DNA of 64,000 nt from Pseudomonas morbosilactucae. Its GTDB lineage: Bacteria > Pseudomonadota > Gammaproteobacteria > Pseudomonadales > Pseudomonadaceae. The notes beneath the pieces are model-generated. The model worked only from the letters and a program-made list of their open reading frames with translations. It was not told the origin of the DNA and did no database searches. Made by a program: the position numbers and the translations under genes. Positions 28,189-36,931 of this stretch are shown piece by piece (position 1 is the stretch's first letter; each line of letters starts with the position of its first letter). The stretch is taken from assembly GCF_023241715.1 (NCBI RefSeq), contig NZ_JALQCW010000069.1, positions 1 through 64,000 on the forward strand. Direction: 5' to 3'.

Positions 28189-29672
28189 GCAGCAAAGTCA
28201 CAATCAACCGTCTGGCCACTGGGGTGCCCGGGCTGGACCAGATACTGGGCGGCGGACTGCCAGAGTTTTCCTTCAACCTGATCGCGGGCCCGCCGGGCTG
28301 CGGCAAGACCACCCTGGCCCACCAGATGATGTTCGCCCTGGCCACGCCCGAGCGGCCGGCGCTGTACTTCACGGTGCTCGGCGAGCCGCCGTTGAAAATG
28401 CTGCGTTACCAGCAGCAGTTCGACTTCTTCAACAGCGAGTCGATCAACCAGTCGGTGCGCTACATCAACCTGGTAGACGACACCCTGGCCGGTGACCTGG
28501 ACGAGGTGCTACGACGCATTGTCGCCGAGGTCGAGAGCCATGGTCCGGCCCTGGTGTTCGTCGATTCCTTCCGTTCGGTGGTGCTGGCCAGCCGTACCCA
28601 GGACAACCCCAACAACAACTTGCCGCAGTTCGTCCAGCAACTGGGCATGTTGATGACCACTTGGCACGCCACCACCTTTCTGATCGGCGAGTACTTCACC
28701 GAAACCGACACCAACCCGATCTTCACCGTGGCCGACGGCCTGATCTGGCTGCGCCAGAGCGTCCAGCGCAACTCCATGGTGCGCAAGATGGAAATCATGA
28801 AAATGCGCGGCCAGCCCACACTGCCGGGGCTGCACAGTTTTCGCATCAGCAACGCCGGGCTGAAGGTCTTCTCTCCCTGCTCGCACCTTGATCCGCCGGC
28901 CCCGGCAGTGCCCGAGGCCGAGCGCTCGCGCCTGTCCATGGGCATCGCCGAACTGGACGCAATGCTCGGGGGCGGCCTGCCCAGGGGTTATTCGCTGCTG
29001 GTGGCCGGGCCGTCGGGCTCGGGCAAGAGCCTGATGGCCGCGGCGTTCCTGGCCGAAGGCGCGCGCGTGGGCGAAACCGGGGTGATCGCGGTGTTCGAGC
29101 AGCGCCCCAACCGCAACCACAACCCGCAGTTGGTGCAGTTGATCGACAGCGACCAGGTGGGCCTGGTGGACAGCCGCGCGCCGGACCTGTCGATCGAGGA
29201 AATCGTCCACCTGCTGTTGGATGAAATCCATCGGCTCAAAGCCACCCGGGTGGTCATCGACTCGCTGTCGGGCTTCGAACTGGCCCTGGCGCCGACCTTT
29301 CGCGAGGACTTTCGCGAGTCCCTGTCGCGCCTGGTCACCGCCCTGACCCAAACCGGGGTCAGCGTGCTGATGACCTCGGAGCTGGAGGACCGCTACACCG
29401 ACCTGCGCTTCAGCCCCTATGGCACGGCCTTCATGACCGACGCCATCATCGTCCAGCGCTACATCGAGGTGGACAGCCGCCTGCTGCGGATCATGGCGGT
29501 GGTCAAGGTGCGGGCCAGCACCCACTCCGACCAGCTGCGCCTGTATGACATCAACGCCGAGGGCATCCGCATCGGCCAGATGCTGCCGGACCGCGAAGGC
29601 CTGCTGGGCGGCCGACCTGCAGCCAAACTCGCCGCGCCGCGCCCCACGGCGGCCGACCACGACGGTGGATAA
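28185..29672 (+). CDS. KaiC-like double-domain RecA ATPase
   Basis: A 495-aa protein with two tandem KaiC/RecA domains. Walker A motifs are AGPPGCGKTT (residues 34-43) and AGPSGSGKS (274-282), each preceded by the KaiC hallmark LDQILGGGLP or LDAMLGGGLP. The second domain keeps VVIDSLSGFEL (Walker B). In the region aligned with cyanobacterial KaiC S431-T432 the residues are Ala 415 and Phe 416 (G-T-A-F-M-T-D-A-I-I), so the usual phosphorylation sites are absent. The Glu-Glu pair after the Walker A region is also not kept. It overlaps the upstream unknown gene and is followed after three bases by a GGDEF-kinase gene. KaiB and KaiA are not present in the window. Confidence 0.93.
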   Translation: MSSKVTINRLATGVPGLDQILGGGLPEFSFNLIAGPPGCGKTTLAHQMMFALATPERPALYFTVLGEPPLKMLRYQQQFDFFNSESINQSVRYINLVDDTLAGDLDEVLRRIVAEVESHGPALVFVDSFRSVVLASRTQDNPNNNLPQFVQQLGMLMTTWHATTFLIGEYFTETDTNPIFTVADGLIWLRQSVQRNSMVRKMEIMKMRGQPTLPGLHSFRISNAGLKVFSPCSHLDPPAPAVPEAERSRLSMGIAELDAMLGGGLPRGYSLLVAGPSGSGKSLMAAAFLAEGARVGETGVIAVFEQRPNRNHNPQLVQLIDSDQVGLVDSRAPDLSIEEIVHLLLDEIHRLKATRVVIDSLSGFELALAPTFREDFRESLSRLVTALTQTGVSVLMTSELEDRYTDLRFSPYGTAFMTDAIIVQRYIEVDSRLLRIMAVVKVRASTHSDQLRLYDINAEGIRIGQMLPDREGLLGGRPAAKLAAPRPTAADHDGG

Positions 29673-29675
29673 GCC

Positions 29676-31289
29676 ATGACCATGAAGGACGCACCTGGCA
29701 CCCAGCAACAGGCTCTGGCCGTTGCCCGGGAAGAACTGGCCCTGCTGGATCAGCAGGCCATGGAGCTGCGGGCCACCCTGACCCATCTGCAGGCCCAGGT
29801 GCGACACACACAAAATCATTTGCGCGAGCTGGACCCGGCCAATGAGTTGCTGGAGGCCAACGAGGCGCTGGTGATGCGCCTGTTGCACGCCCAGGATGAA
29901 GCCGCCAGCGCCACCCGAGCGCTGAACGAGATCGCCCAGTCGATAGGCATCGACGAACTGACCAACCTGCCCAACCGTGGGCAACTGCTCAAGCGCATCG
30001 AACACACCATTGCCCATGCCGTGCGCCTGGGGGATGGCTTTGCCGTGCTGTTTCTGGACCTGAACAATTTCAAGAGCATCAATGACAACCTCGGCCACCG
30101 GGTTGGCGACGCCGCCCTCAAGCAAGTAGCGCAATGCCTCAAGGCTTCGGTGCGCGAGACCGATACCGTCAGCCGCTATGGCGGTGACGAATTCCTGGTG
30201 CTGCTCAACAACATCTGCAGCAAAGCCGATGTGATCACCGTGGTTGAAAAGATCATCGACGCCCTCAACGTCACTCGGCGCATCCATGAACACCCCCTGA
30301 GCCTCAAGGTCAGCATCGGCATCTGCCGCTTTCCCGAGGACGGCGAAAACCCGCAACTGCTGATCGACCAGGCCGACGCGGCCATGTACCGGGCCAAGCG
30401 CCACGGCGCCGGCGGTTTTCAGTTCCACGACGACCCGCAGCACCATGACCACGACATCTGTGGCCAGCCACCCCGAGTGCTGGTGGTGCCCGCCCCCCAC
30501 GCGCAGCAACAAGCGCACCTGGATCACCTGCGCGAGGCCAACGAGCAATTGGTGCTGGCGGCCCTGGGCGCCCAGCAATTGCAATCCGGGGCGGAACTGG
30601 CGCTCCAGCAACAGCAGGACCTGCTGGCCAAGGTCGCTCACGAACTGCGCAACCCCTTGACGCCCCTGAGCATGTCCGCCGATCTGCTGTTGCGCATGAA
30701 GAGTGACGAGCTGCCACGGATCCAGGCGATCATCGAGCGCCAGGTCAAGCACATGTCGCGGCTGGTGGAAGACCTGCTGGACGTGTCCCGGGTCAACGCC
30801 GGCAAGTTGCGCCTGGACCGCCAGCCCCTGGACTTGGCGGACATTCTCCAAGAAGCCCTGGACACCTGCCGGGCAGAGATCGACCTGCGCCAGCAGCAAA
30901 TGACGGTGCACATCCCCCAACAGCCACTGGCCCTATACGGCGACTCCCTGCGCCTGGCACAGATCTTTTGCAACCTGCTGGGCAATGCCGTCAAGTACAC
31001 CCCGCGCGAGGGCCAGATCACCCTGGACGTGAAGGTTTCGGCGCAGTGGGTACAGGTCACCATCAGCGACAGCGGCATTGGCATCTCGCCGACGATGCTG
31101 CCGTTTATTTTCGAGCCCTATGTGCAGGACGCCCACGCCATGAGTTTTGACGGCAACGGCCTGGGCATCGGCCTCACGGTGGTCCGGGAGCTGGTGCTGG
31201 CCCATGACGGCGAGGTCACGGCCCACAGCGACGGCCTGGGCCTGGGCAGCCAGTTTGTGATCCGCCTGCCGCTGCTGCCCGCCCCTTAG
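29676..31289 (+). CDS. GGDEF-histidine kinase fusion protein
   Basis: A 537-aa soluble protein with an unusual order: a coiled coil (about 10-85), a GGDEF domain (about 85-250; DELTNLPNRGQ, inhibitory RETD five residues before intact GGDEF), a second helical linker, then HisKA (H-box AKVAHELRNPLTPL) and HATPase (NLLGNAVKYT, ISDSGIGIS, GNGLGIGL). Both catalytic modules look intact, so it could make cyclic-di-GMP and autophosphorylate. No sensor PAS, membrane segment or receiver is seen. The gene follows the KaiC-like gene by three bases and is part of the same operon. It may read the state of the KaiC-like protein as a SasA-type kinase would, but this is inference. Confidence 0.92.
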   Translation: MTMKDAPGTQQQALAVAREELALLDQQAMELRATLTHLQAQVRHTQNHLRELDPANELLEANEALVMRLLHAQDEAASATRALNEIAQSIGIDELTNLPNRGQLLKRIEHTIAHAVRLGDGFAVLFLDLNNFKSINDNLGHRVGDAALKQVAQCLKASVRETDTVSRYGGDEFLVLLNNICSKADVITVVEKIIDALNVTRRIHEHPLSLKVSIGICRFPEDGENPQLLIDQADAAMYRAKRHGAGGFQFHDDPQHHDHDICGQPPRVLVVPAPHAQQQAHLDHLREANEQLVLAALGAQQLQSGAELALQQQQDLLAKVAHELRNPLTPLSMSADLLLRMKSDELPRIQAIIERQVKHMSRLVEDLLDVSRVNAGKLRLDRQPLDLADILQEALDTCRAEIDLRQQQMTVHIPQQPLALYGDSLRLAQIFCNLLGNAVKYTPREGQITLDVKVSAQWVQVTISDSGIGISPTMLPFIFEPYVQDAHAMSFDGNGLGIGLTVVRELVLAHDGEVTAHSDGLGLGSQFVIRLPLLPAP

Positions 31290-31358
31290 CCAAGTCACCC
31301 GCTCTACCCCCTCTGCCACCTGTCGGCCGATACCCGTCTATGCTGCGCGCGGGTCCTG

Positions 31359-31447
31359 ATTGAGTCGGGCGGATGTACGGCCGCGACCCAAAATCAGTAC
31401 CAAGGAACTATTGTCTGGAAAAATAACCTTTGCTATTGAGTCGGGCG
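31359..31447. repeat. Two direct 13-bp repeats before the PAS-GGDEF-EAL gene
   Basis: ATTGAGTCGGGCG occurs at 31359-31371 and again at 31435-31447, in the 236-base gap before the GGDEF-EAL gene. The spacing from start to start is 76 bases. It may be a pair of regulator sites; no known family consensus comes to mind. Confidence 0.45.
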
Positions 31448-31525
31448 TTTTCGCTTGGCCCCTGTTCAGCGATCCACTTTGCCCTGCTTATTGGCTTCGG
31501 CCAGCCCGTGTTGAGAGACCTGTCG

Positions 31526-34030
31526 ATGATAGAAAGCCCCGATGTGATGTACCGCCTGCTGGTCCAGAGCGTGATCGACTACGCGATCTACATGCTCACG
31601 CCCGACGGTATCGTCAGCAATTGGAACGCCGGGGCCCAGCGGGCCAAGGGCTACCGTGCGGAAGAAATCGTCGGCGAACATTTCTCGCGTTTCTACAGTG
31701 CCGCGGAACAGTCCGCCGGGCTGCCGCAGAAAGGCTTGGAAATCGCTCGCGCAACCGGTCGCTATGAAGCCGAAGGCTGGCGCCTGCGCAAGGACGGCAC
31801 ATCGTTCTGGGCCCACGTGGTGATCGATGCGGTGCACGACGATGACGGCCAGTTGATCGGCTTTGCCAAGGTCACCCGCGATTGCACCGAACAGCGCCGG
31901 CTGCTCCTGGAACAACGGGAACAGGAGCGGCACTTCCGCCTGCTGGTGCAGGGGGTCAAGGACTACGCGATCTACATGCTCGACCCCCAGGGCCACGTGG
32001 TGAACTGGAACGCCGGTGCCGAACGGGCCAAGGGCTACCGCGCCGAGGAAGTGGTGGGCGAGCATTTTTCGCTGTTCTACACCCCCGAGGATCGCCTCGC
32101 CGGCCTGCCCCACCAGTGCCTGGAAACCGCCCGCCGCGAGGGCCGCTTCGAAGCCCAGGGCATTCGCCTGCGCAAGGACGGCACGCCGTTCTGGACCAGC
32201 GTGGTGATCGAGGCGATCAAGGATGAAGACGGCCAGTTGATCGGCTTCGCCAAGATCACCCGCGACATCACCGAACGCCGCCAGTACGAAAACGATCTGT
32301 TGCAGGCCAAGGAACTGGCGGAGCGCCAGAGCGAGAAAATGGCCTCGCTGTCGCTGTTCCTCGACTCGGTGATTTCCAATATTCCCTCCAGCGTCATCGT
32401 CCAGGACGTGGGCTCGCGGCAGATCCTCCTGGCCAACCCCCAGGCCGAACGCCTGTTCGGCGGCGAGCGTCGGCAGATGGTCGGGCGCAGTGTGCGCGAA
32501 TGCCTGACCCCGGTGATGGCCGAGCATGTGGAACAACTGACCCAACACTGCGTGGAGCATGACGGCCTGCACCTGAGCCAGCAGCGCCTCGACACCGCCC
32601 TTGGCCCCCGGACCCTGCGCACCCGCAGCCTGCTGGGGCAAAGCCCGGAAGCCAGTGGCCGCTATGTGCTGCAGATCGCCGAGGACGTCACCGATGAAAT
32701 CGCCGCCCACGCGCAGATTCATCACATGGCCCACCACGACGAACTCACCGGCCTGCCCAACCGCACCCTGTTCCACAGCCGCCTGGAACAGGCCCTGCAA
32801 GAGGACCACGAGAGCGAACGGCTGACCGCCGCGCTGTGCCTGGACCTGGATAACTTCAAGAACATCAACGACGCCCTCGGCCACGCCTTCGGCGATCGCT
32901 TGCTGCGGGCCCTGGGCCAGCGCCTGCGCGGCGCCCTGCGCGACCAGGACACCCTGGCGCGGCTGGGCGGCGACGAGTTCGCGATTGTCTTGCCCAACCT
33001 GGCCAATGCCAGCGATGCCCAGGCCACCGCCCAGCGCCTGATCGACGTGGTGGCCCCGGCCTTCATGATCGACGGCCAGAGTTTCTGCGTCGGCCTCAGC
33101 GTCGGCATCGCCCTGGCCCCCAGCGATCACAGCAGCGCGGCGCAGTTGCTGCGCTACGCCGACATGGCCCTGTACCAGGCCAAGCGCAACGGGCGTAACC
33201 GCTACGAACACTTCCATGCCGAACTGGACGAGGCGGCGCGCCGCCGCCGGGTCATGGAGACCGAGCTGCGCACCGCCCTGCACCTGGGCCAGCTGCAACT
33301 CTATTACCAACCCATCGTCGACAAACAGACCCAGCAGATTTCCGGCTACGAGGCCTTGATGCGCTGGGAACACCCGAGCAATGGCCTGATCCTGCCCATG
33401 GACTTCATTCCCATTGCCGAGGACACCGGGCTGATCCACGAAGTCGGCGCCCGCGCCTTGAACCTGGCGTGCCAGGAGGCCGCGCGCTGGCCCGAGGGGC
33501 AATCGGTGGCGGTCAACCTGTCGCCGGTGCAGTTCAAGAACAGCGAACTGGTGAACGTGGTGGCCCTGGCCCTGGCCGATTCCGGGCTCGCGCCGTCGCG
33601 CCTGGAACTGGAGATCACCGAATCGGTGCTGCTGGAAAACAGCGAGGGCAATGTGCGCACCTTGCGCGCCCTGAAAGCGATGGGGGTGTGCATCGCCCTC
33701 GACGATTTCGGCACCGGCTATTCCTCCCTGGGCTACCTGCGCTCGTTCCCGTTCGACCGGATCAAGATCGATAAATCCTTTGTCCACGACATGGGCGAAA
33801 GCCGCGAAGCCTTGTCGATCGTTCGCGCCATCACCGGCATGAGCAGCAGCCTGCTGATCAAGACCACCGCCGAGGGCGTGGAGACCCGCGAACAGTTGGA
33901 ACAACTCAGCGCCGAGGGCTGCTCGCACTTCCAGGGCTACCTGTTCGGCCGGCCGGTGCCGGCCAGCGAACGTTGCCGGCAGCACCAGCACTGGCTGAGC
34001 GGCAATATGTCGCACAAGGACGACGACTAA
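31526..34030 (+). CDS. PAS-PAS-PAS-GGDEF-EAL cyclic-di-GMP protein
   Basis: An 834-aa soluble protein. Two nearly identical PAS domains come first (about 8-125 and 130-250; both have NWNAGAxRAKGYRAEE, VGEHFS and DGQLIGFAK), then a third PAS (about 280-400), a GGDEF domain (DELTGLPNRTLF, inhibitory RDQD, LGGDEFA) and an EAL domain (YEALMRWEH, ITESVLLE, DDFGTGYSSLGYL). Both enzyme sites look intact, so it could make or break cyclic-di-GMP. The start is the Met before IESPDVMYRLL; an upstream in-frame Met at 31430 gives a less likely N-terminus. It lies 236 bases after the KaiC operon on the same strand. Confidence 0.92.
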   Translation: MIESPDVMYRLLVQSVIDYAIYMLTPDGIVSNWNAGAQRAKGYRAEEIVGEHFSRFYSAAEQSAGLPQKGLEIARATGRYEAEGWRLRKDGTSFWAHVVIDAVHDDDGQLIGFAKVTRDCTEQRRLLLEQREQERHFRLLVQGVKDYAIYMLDPQGHVVNWNAGAERAKGYRAEEVVGEHFSLFYTPEDRLAGLPHQCLETARREGRFEAQGIRLRKDGTPFWTSVVIEAIKDEDGQLIGFAKITRDITERRQYENDLLQAKELAERQSEKMASLSLFLDSVISNIPSSVIVQDVGSRQILLANPQAERLFGGERRQMVGRSVRECLTPVMAEHVEQLTQHCVEHDGLHLSQQRLDTALGPRTLRTRSLLGQSPEASGRYVLQIAEDVTDEIAAHAQIHHMAHHDELTGLPNRTLFHSRLEQALQEDHESERLTAALCLDLDNFKNINDALGHAFGDRLLRALGQRLRGALRDQDTLARLGGDEFAIVLPNLANASDAQATAQRLIDVVAPAFMIDGQSFCVGLSVGIALAPSDHSSAAQLLRYADMALYQAKRNGRNRYEHFHAELDEAARRRRVMETELRTALHLGQLQLYYQPIVDKQTQQISGYEALMRWEHPSNGLILPMDFIPIAEDTGLIHEVGARALNLACQEAARWPEGQSVAVNLSPVQFKNSELVNVVALALADSGLAPSRLELEITESVLLENSEGNVRTLRALKAMGVCIALDDFGTGYSSLGYLRSFPFDRIKIDKSFVHDMGESREALSIVRAITGMSSSLLIKTTAEGVETREQLEQLSAEGCSHFQGYLFGRPVPASERCRQHQHWLSGNMSHKDDD

Positions 34031-34228
34031 CCCGAACGGGGCCCGCCGTTGTGGGGATCACCCGCAAGGCCACGCTGGTCAAACCCGGGGCGCGGTGCAC
34101 GCCGCGCTCGGGTCCGATCGTCGAAAGTGCAAGCCTCGGCCACTGCACGCTTGGTAACATGCGCCGCTTCCAAGGCCTGACTCGCCGCCACCCAGCGGCC
34201 CCTCAGGCGCCTCACAGGACGCTAATCC

Positions 34229-34834
34229 ATGAGTGTGTTATTCACCCGCCGCCAGGTTATCGGCGGCATGAGCCTGCTCAGCCTGGGCCTGCTCGCCGGT
34301 TGCGACAGCAGCAATAAGTTGAACTTCAAGTACGGCAAGGATCTGAGCGACAAGATCATGGGCCGGACCTTCAAACTGACCAACTCCCAGGGCGAGCCCC
34401 GCCTGCTCAGCAGCTATCGCGGCCTGATGCCGATGGTGTTCTTCGGCTTCACCCAGTGCCCGGCCGTGTGCCCCACCGCCCTGGCCCGCGCCGTGCAAAT
34501 CAAGAAACTCATGGGCCGCGACGGCGACCGCTTGCAGGTGGTGTTCATCACCCTGGACCCGGAACGCGACACCCCGGAAGTGCTCGACGCCTACGTCAAA
34601 GCCTTCGACCCGAGCTTCGAGGCCCTGTACGGCACCCTGGAACAAACCGCCGCCACCGCCAAGGAATTCGGCGTGTTCTACGAAAAGATCCCCAGCGGTT
34701 CGACCTACACCCTGTCCCACACCGCCACCAGCTATGTCTTCGATTCCCGGGGCGAGCTGCGCCTGGGCCTGTCGGCGTCCCTTAACGCTCAAGAGTGCGC
34801 AGAAGACCTGCTCACCGTCATGGAGGTTTGCTAA
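34229..34834 (+). CDS. SCO-family copper chaperone lipoprotein
   Basis: A 201-aa SCO1/SenC protein. It has a lipobox LLAGC (Cys 25), so it is anchored to the membrane and faces the periplasm. The thioredoxin-like fold has the metal site CPAVCP in FFGFTQCPAVCPTAL, and the later His in TLSHTATSYVFD completes the Cu site. It helps deliver copper to cytochrome oxidase Cu-A or protects against copper stress. The stop codon overlaps by one base with the start of the PCuAC gene, so the two are an operon. Confidence 0.93.
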   Translation: MSVLFTRRQVIGGMSLLSLGLLAGCDSSNKLNFKYGKDLSDKIMGRTFKLTNSQGEPRLLSSYRGLMPMVFFGFTQCPAVCPTALARAVQIKKLMGRDGDRLQVVFITLDPERDTPEVLDAYVKAFDPSFEALYGTLEQTAATAKEFGVFYEKIPSGSTYTLSHTATSYVFDSRGELRLGLSASLNAQECAEDLLTVMEVC

Positions 34835-35319
34835 TGCCTGTCACTGTTAAACGCCTCAAACAACTGGCCTTGGGCCTGTCCCTACTGGGCCTGGCCGCCC
34901 ACGCTTCGGCCCAGACCCTGGTCAGCGATGCCTGGGTCCGCGCCACCGTGCCCGGCCAGCAAGCCAGCGGCGCCTTCATGACCCTCACCGCCGACAGCGA
35001 CAGCCAGCTGCTCAGCGTGCAATCGCCGGTGGCCAAGACCGTGCAGATCCATGAGTCGAGCATGAAGAACGATGTGATGAGCATGCAGCCGGTCGCCGCC
35101 GTGGCCCTGCCCGCCGGCAAGGCCGTGACCCTGGAACCCCACGGTTACCACGTGATGCTGATCGACCTGAACGCGCAGATTAAGGAAGGCGACCAAGTGC
35201 CGCTGACCCTGACCGTGGAAAACGCCAAGGGCGAGAAACAGTCGATCCAGGTCCAGGCCCCGGCCCGCGCCCTGACCATGCCCGACCACAGCCAGATGCA
35301 CGATCACAGCAAGATGTAA
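34834..35319 (+). CDS. PCuAC-family periplasmic copper chaperone
   Basis: A 161-aa protein with a signal peptide (KQLALGLSLLGLAAHASAQ). The Cu(I)-binding pattern H-x(n)-M-x(n)-H-x-M is visible as IHESSMKNDVMSM and HGYHVML. The tail adds His and Met residues (MPDHSQMHDHSKM), which could also bind copper. It works with the SCO protein in copper transfer to periplasmic or membrane cuproproteins. The start is set by the overlap with the SCO stop codon (TAATG). Confidence 0.93.
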   Translation: MPVTVKRLKQLALGLSLLGLAAHASAQTLVSDAWVRATVPGQQASGAFMTLTADSDSQLLSVQSPVAKTVQIHESSMKNDVMSMQPVAAVALPAGKAVTLEPHGYHVMLIDLNAQIKEGDQVPLTLTVENAKGEKQSIQVQAPARALTMPDHSQMHDHSKM

Positions 35320-35325
35320 TGCCCG

Positions 35326-35356
35326 CCGCCCCGGTGGCCTTGCACCACCGGGGCGG
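35326..35356. terminator. Bidirectional hairpin between PCuAC and PepSY genes
   Basis: A perfect 12-bp inverted repeat (CCGCCCCGGTGG / CCACCGGGGCGG) with a 7-base loop lies between the convergent PCuAC and PepSY genes. It could stop transcription from both sides, though no clear T-run flanks it. Confidence 0.65.
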
Positions 35357-35395
35357 GGCGCGCCTCGTCTCAACCCTGACCCCAATCTCGACCTC

Positions 35396-36882
35396 TCAGA
35401 CGCGACGCCGCCCCCGCGTCTGTCGGCGCAGCCGACGCCAACCCAGCACCACGCCCGTGACGCTGATCAGCAAGCCACCCAGGCTCAAGACAATCATCCA
35501 AACGTCCCACAAGGGCCGCGCGGCCAGCAGTGGCCAGTAATCCCAACTGTGCAGCAGCGCGAACAGCCAGCGCGAGGCACGCCGTGGCTGATCCAGTTGA
35601 GCGACGATGGCGCCGGTGTACAGGTCCAGGTGCAGCCAAGTCTGCGCCGGGTCATCGAAGCGCACGCGCAAGGCCGGCAGGCGCTGTTCCAGGTGGCCGA
35701 GCATGCTGTGGGCTTCACGCCCGTAGTAATAGAAGTCGTAGGCCTGCAAGGTCTGCACCTGCAAGGGCGCCTGGGGGCGAATGGCCCACGCGGCGTCTTG
35801 CAGGGTGTGCGGGTCGAACTGGCGCTGCACCTGCCGATCGACCATGGACAGCACCCGGGTGCGCCCTGCCCCGTCATAACCGATCAGGTAACCCTGGCCA
35901 CCGATCAGCCGCCACTCCAGCTCCCGGGCGTCGAGGCCGTCCTGGCGAAACAACATCAGGCCCTCGGCGGCGGATAGCGGAAACGCCGCCGCTTTCAAGT
36001 CGCCGCCCTGGTAGGCCGCCACCGACAACGGCCGGGCGCTGCTGAACAGTTGCCACGGATTCATCGACATCAGGCCGCTGAAAATCCAGGTCAAGGCCAG
36101 CACCCCGAACAACAACCCGCCCACATGGTGCCAACGCGCAGCGCCCTGGTACGGCGTGCGCGCACCGCTGCGATAAGGCCGCCGGAAACGCCAGCGCATC
36201 ACCCCGAGCAGCAGGCCCAGGGCGGTCATCAACGTGGCCGCCAGGGACAGGTAGATCACCAGGTTGCTCCAGGCGCCGTCGATGCCAATCCCGCGCAGTG
36301 GGTACAACCAATGCAACCAGGCGCCCAGCCAATTCCACGCCCGTTCGCGGGCCGTGGCATCGCGCACCACCTCGCCGGTCTGCCCGGAGACATAGAGCCA
36401 ACGCGCCTCGGCATCCGCCACCTGCACGCGCCACAACGGCCGGTCCACATCCAGTGCACGGGACAGGCTCCAGGCATCTTGCTCCACCCAGCCGAGGTTT
36501 TCGGCCGGCGCCTCGGGGGCGTATTGTCGAGCGGCCGCCAGGGCTTGAGGCGCATCGGTGGCGGCCCGTCGCTGGCCACTGCGGGCATTGATCGCCACCT
36601 TGCGCGGGCCGGGGTAAACCAGGATGTAGGTCGGCGCGCGGCCACGCTGGTCAGGCGAATGCTCAGGGGCGCGGGGTCGCTGCCGGCCGCACTCAACACC
36701 TGGGCCAGCTCGACGCAGCAGCCTGGCGCCGCCAGCACCGGCAGATGCGCCAGGTGCTCCCGGGGCGTGAGCTTGGGGTAGCCGACGTACAGCATCACCA
36801 GCCCAGAGATAAACCACAGCGCCATAAACAGGCCGGCCACAATGCCCAGCCAGCGGTGCCACAGGTACAGATAACGTTTCAT
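35396..36882 (-). pseudogene. PepSY-associated TM (iron/siderophore reductase-like) protein, single-base frameshift
   Basis: An inner-membrane protein with four helices. It starts MKRYLYLWHRWLGIVAGLFM and has WFISGLVMLYV, then a periplasmic PepSY region, and later HHVGGLLFGVLALTWIFSGLMS and the final helix WMIVLSLGGLLISVTGVVLG. The His pairs near helices fit a heme-binding or ferric-reductase role. At about 36637-36645 a base is missing: DPAPLSIRLTSVA runs out of frame before APTYILVYPG resumes in another frame. With one base restored it is 495 aa. It follows the TonB receptor at 36932 after a hairpin, so it probably works on metal brought in by that receptor. Confidence 0.82.
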
Positions 36883-36900
36883 CGTCCCCCCTCACAGGTG

Positions 36901-36923
36901 ACCGGGGCGTTTAGCGCCCCGGT
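36901..36923 (-). terminator. Hairpin between TonB receptor and PepSY gene
   Basis: A 9-bp perfect stem (ACCGGGGCG / CGCCCCGGT) with a 5-base loop lies just after the TonB receptor stop codon on the minus strand. It may reduce read-through into the PepSY gene and set different expression levels. Confidence 0.5.
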
Positions 36924-36931
36924 TCCGCGGT

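Noticed and set aside
28509..30920. Minus-strand open frame of about 800 codons across the KaiC-like and GGDEF-kinase genes
   Set aside because: The composition is that of a codon shadow (His, Gln, Val, Gly rich), and it crosses two well-supported genes on the other strand.
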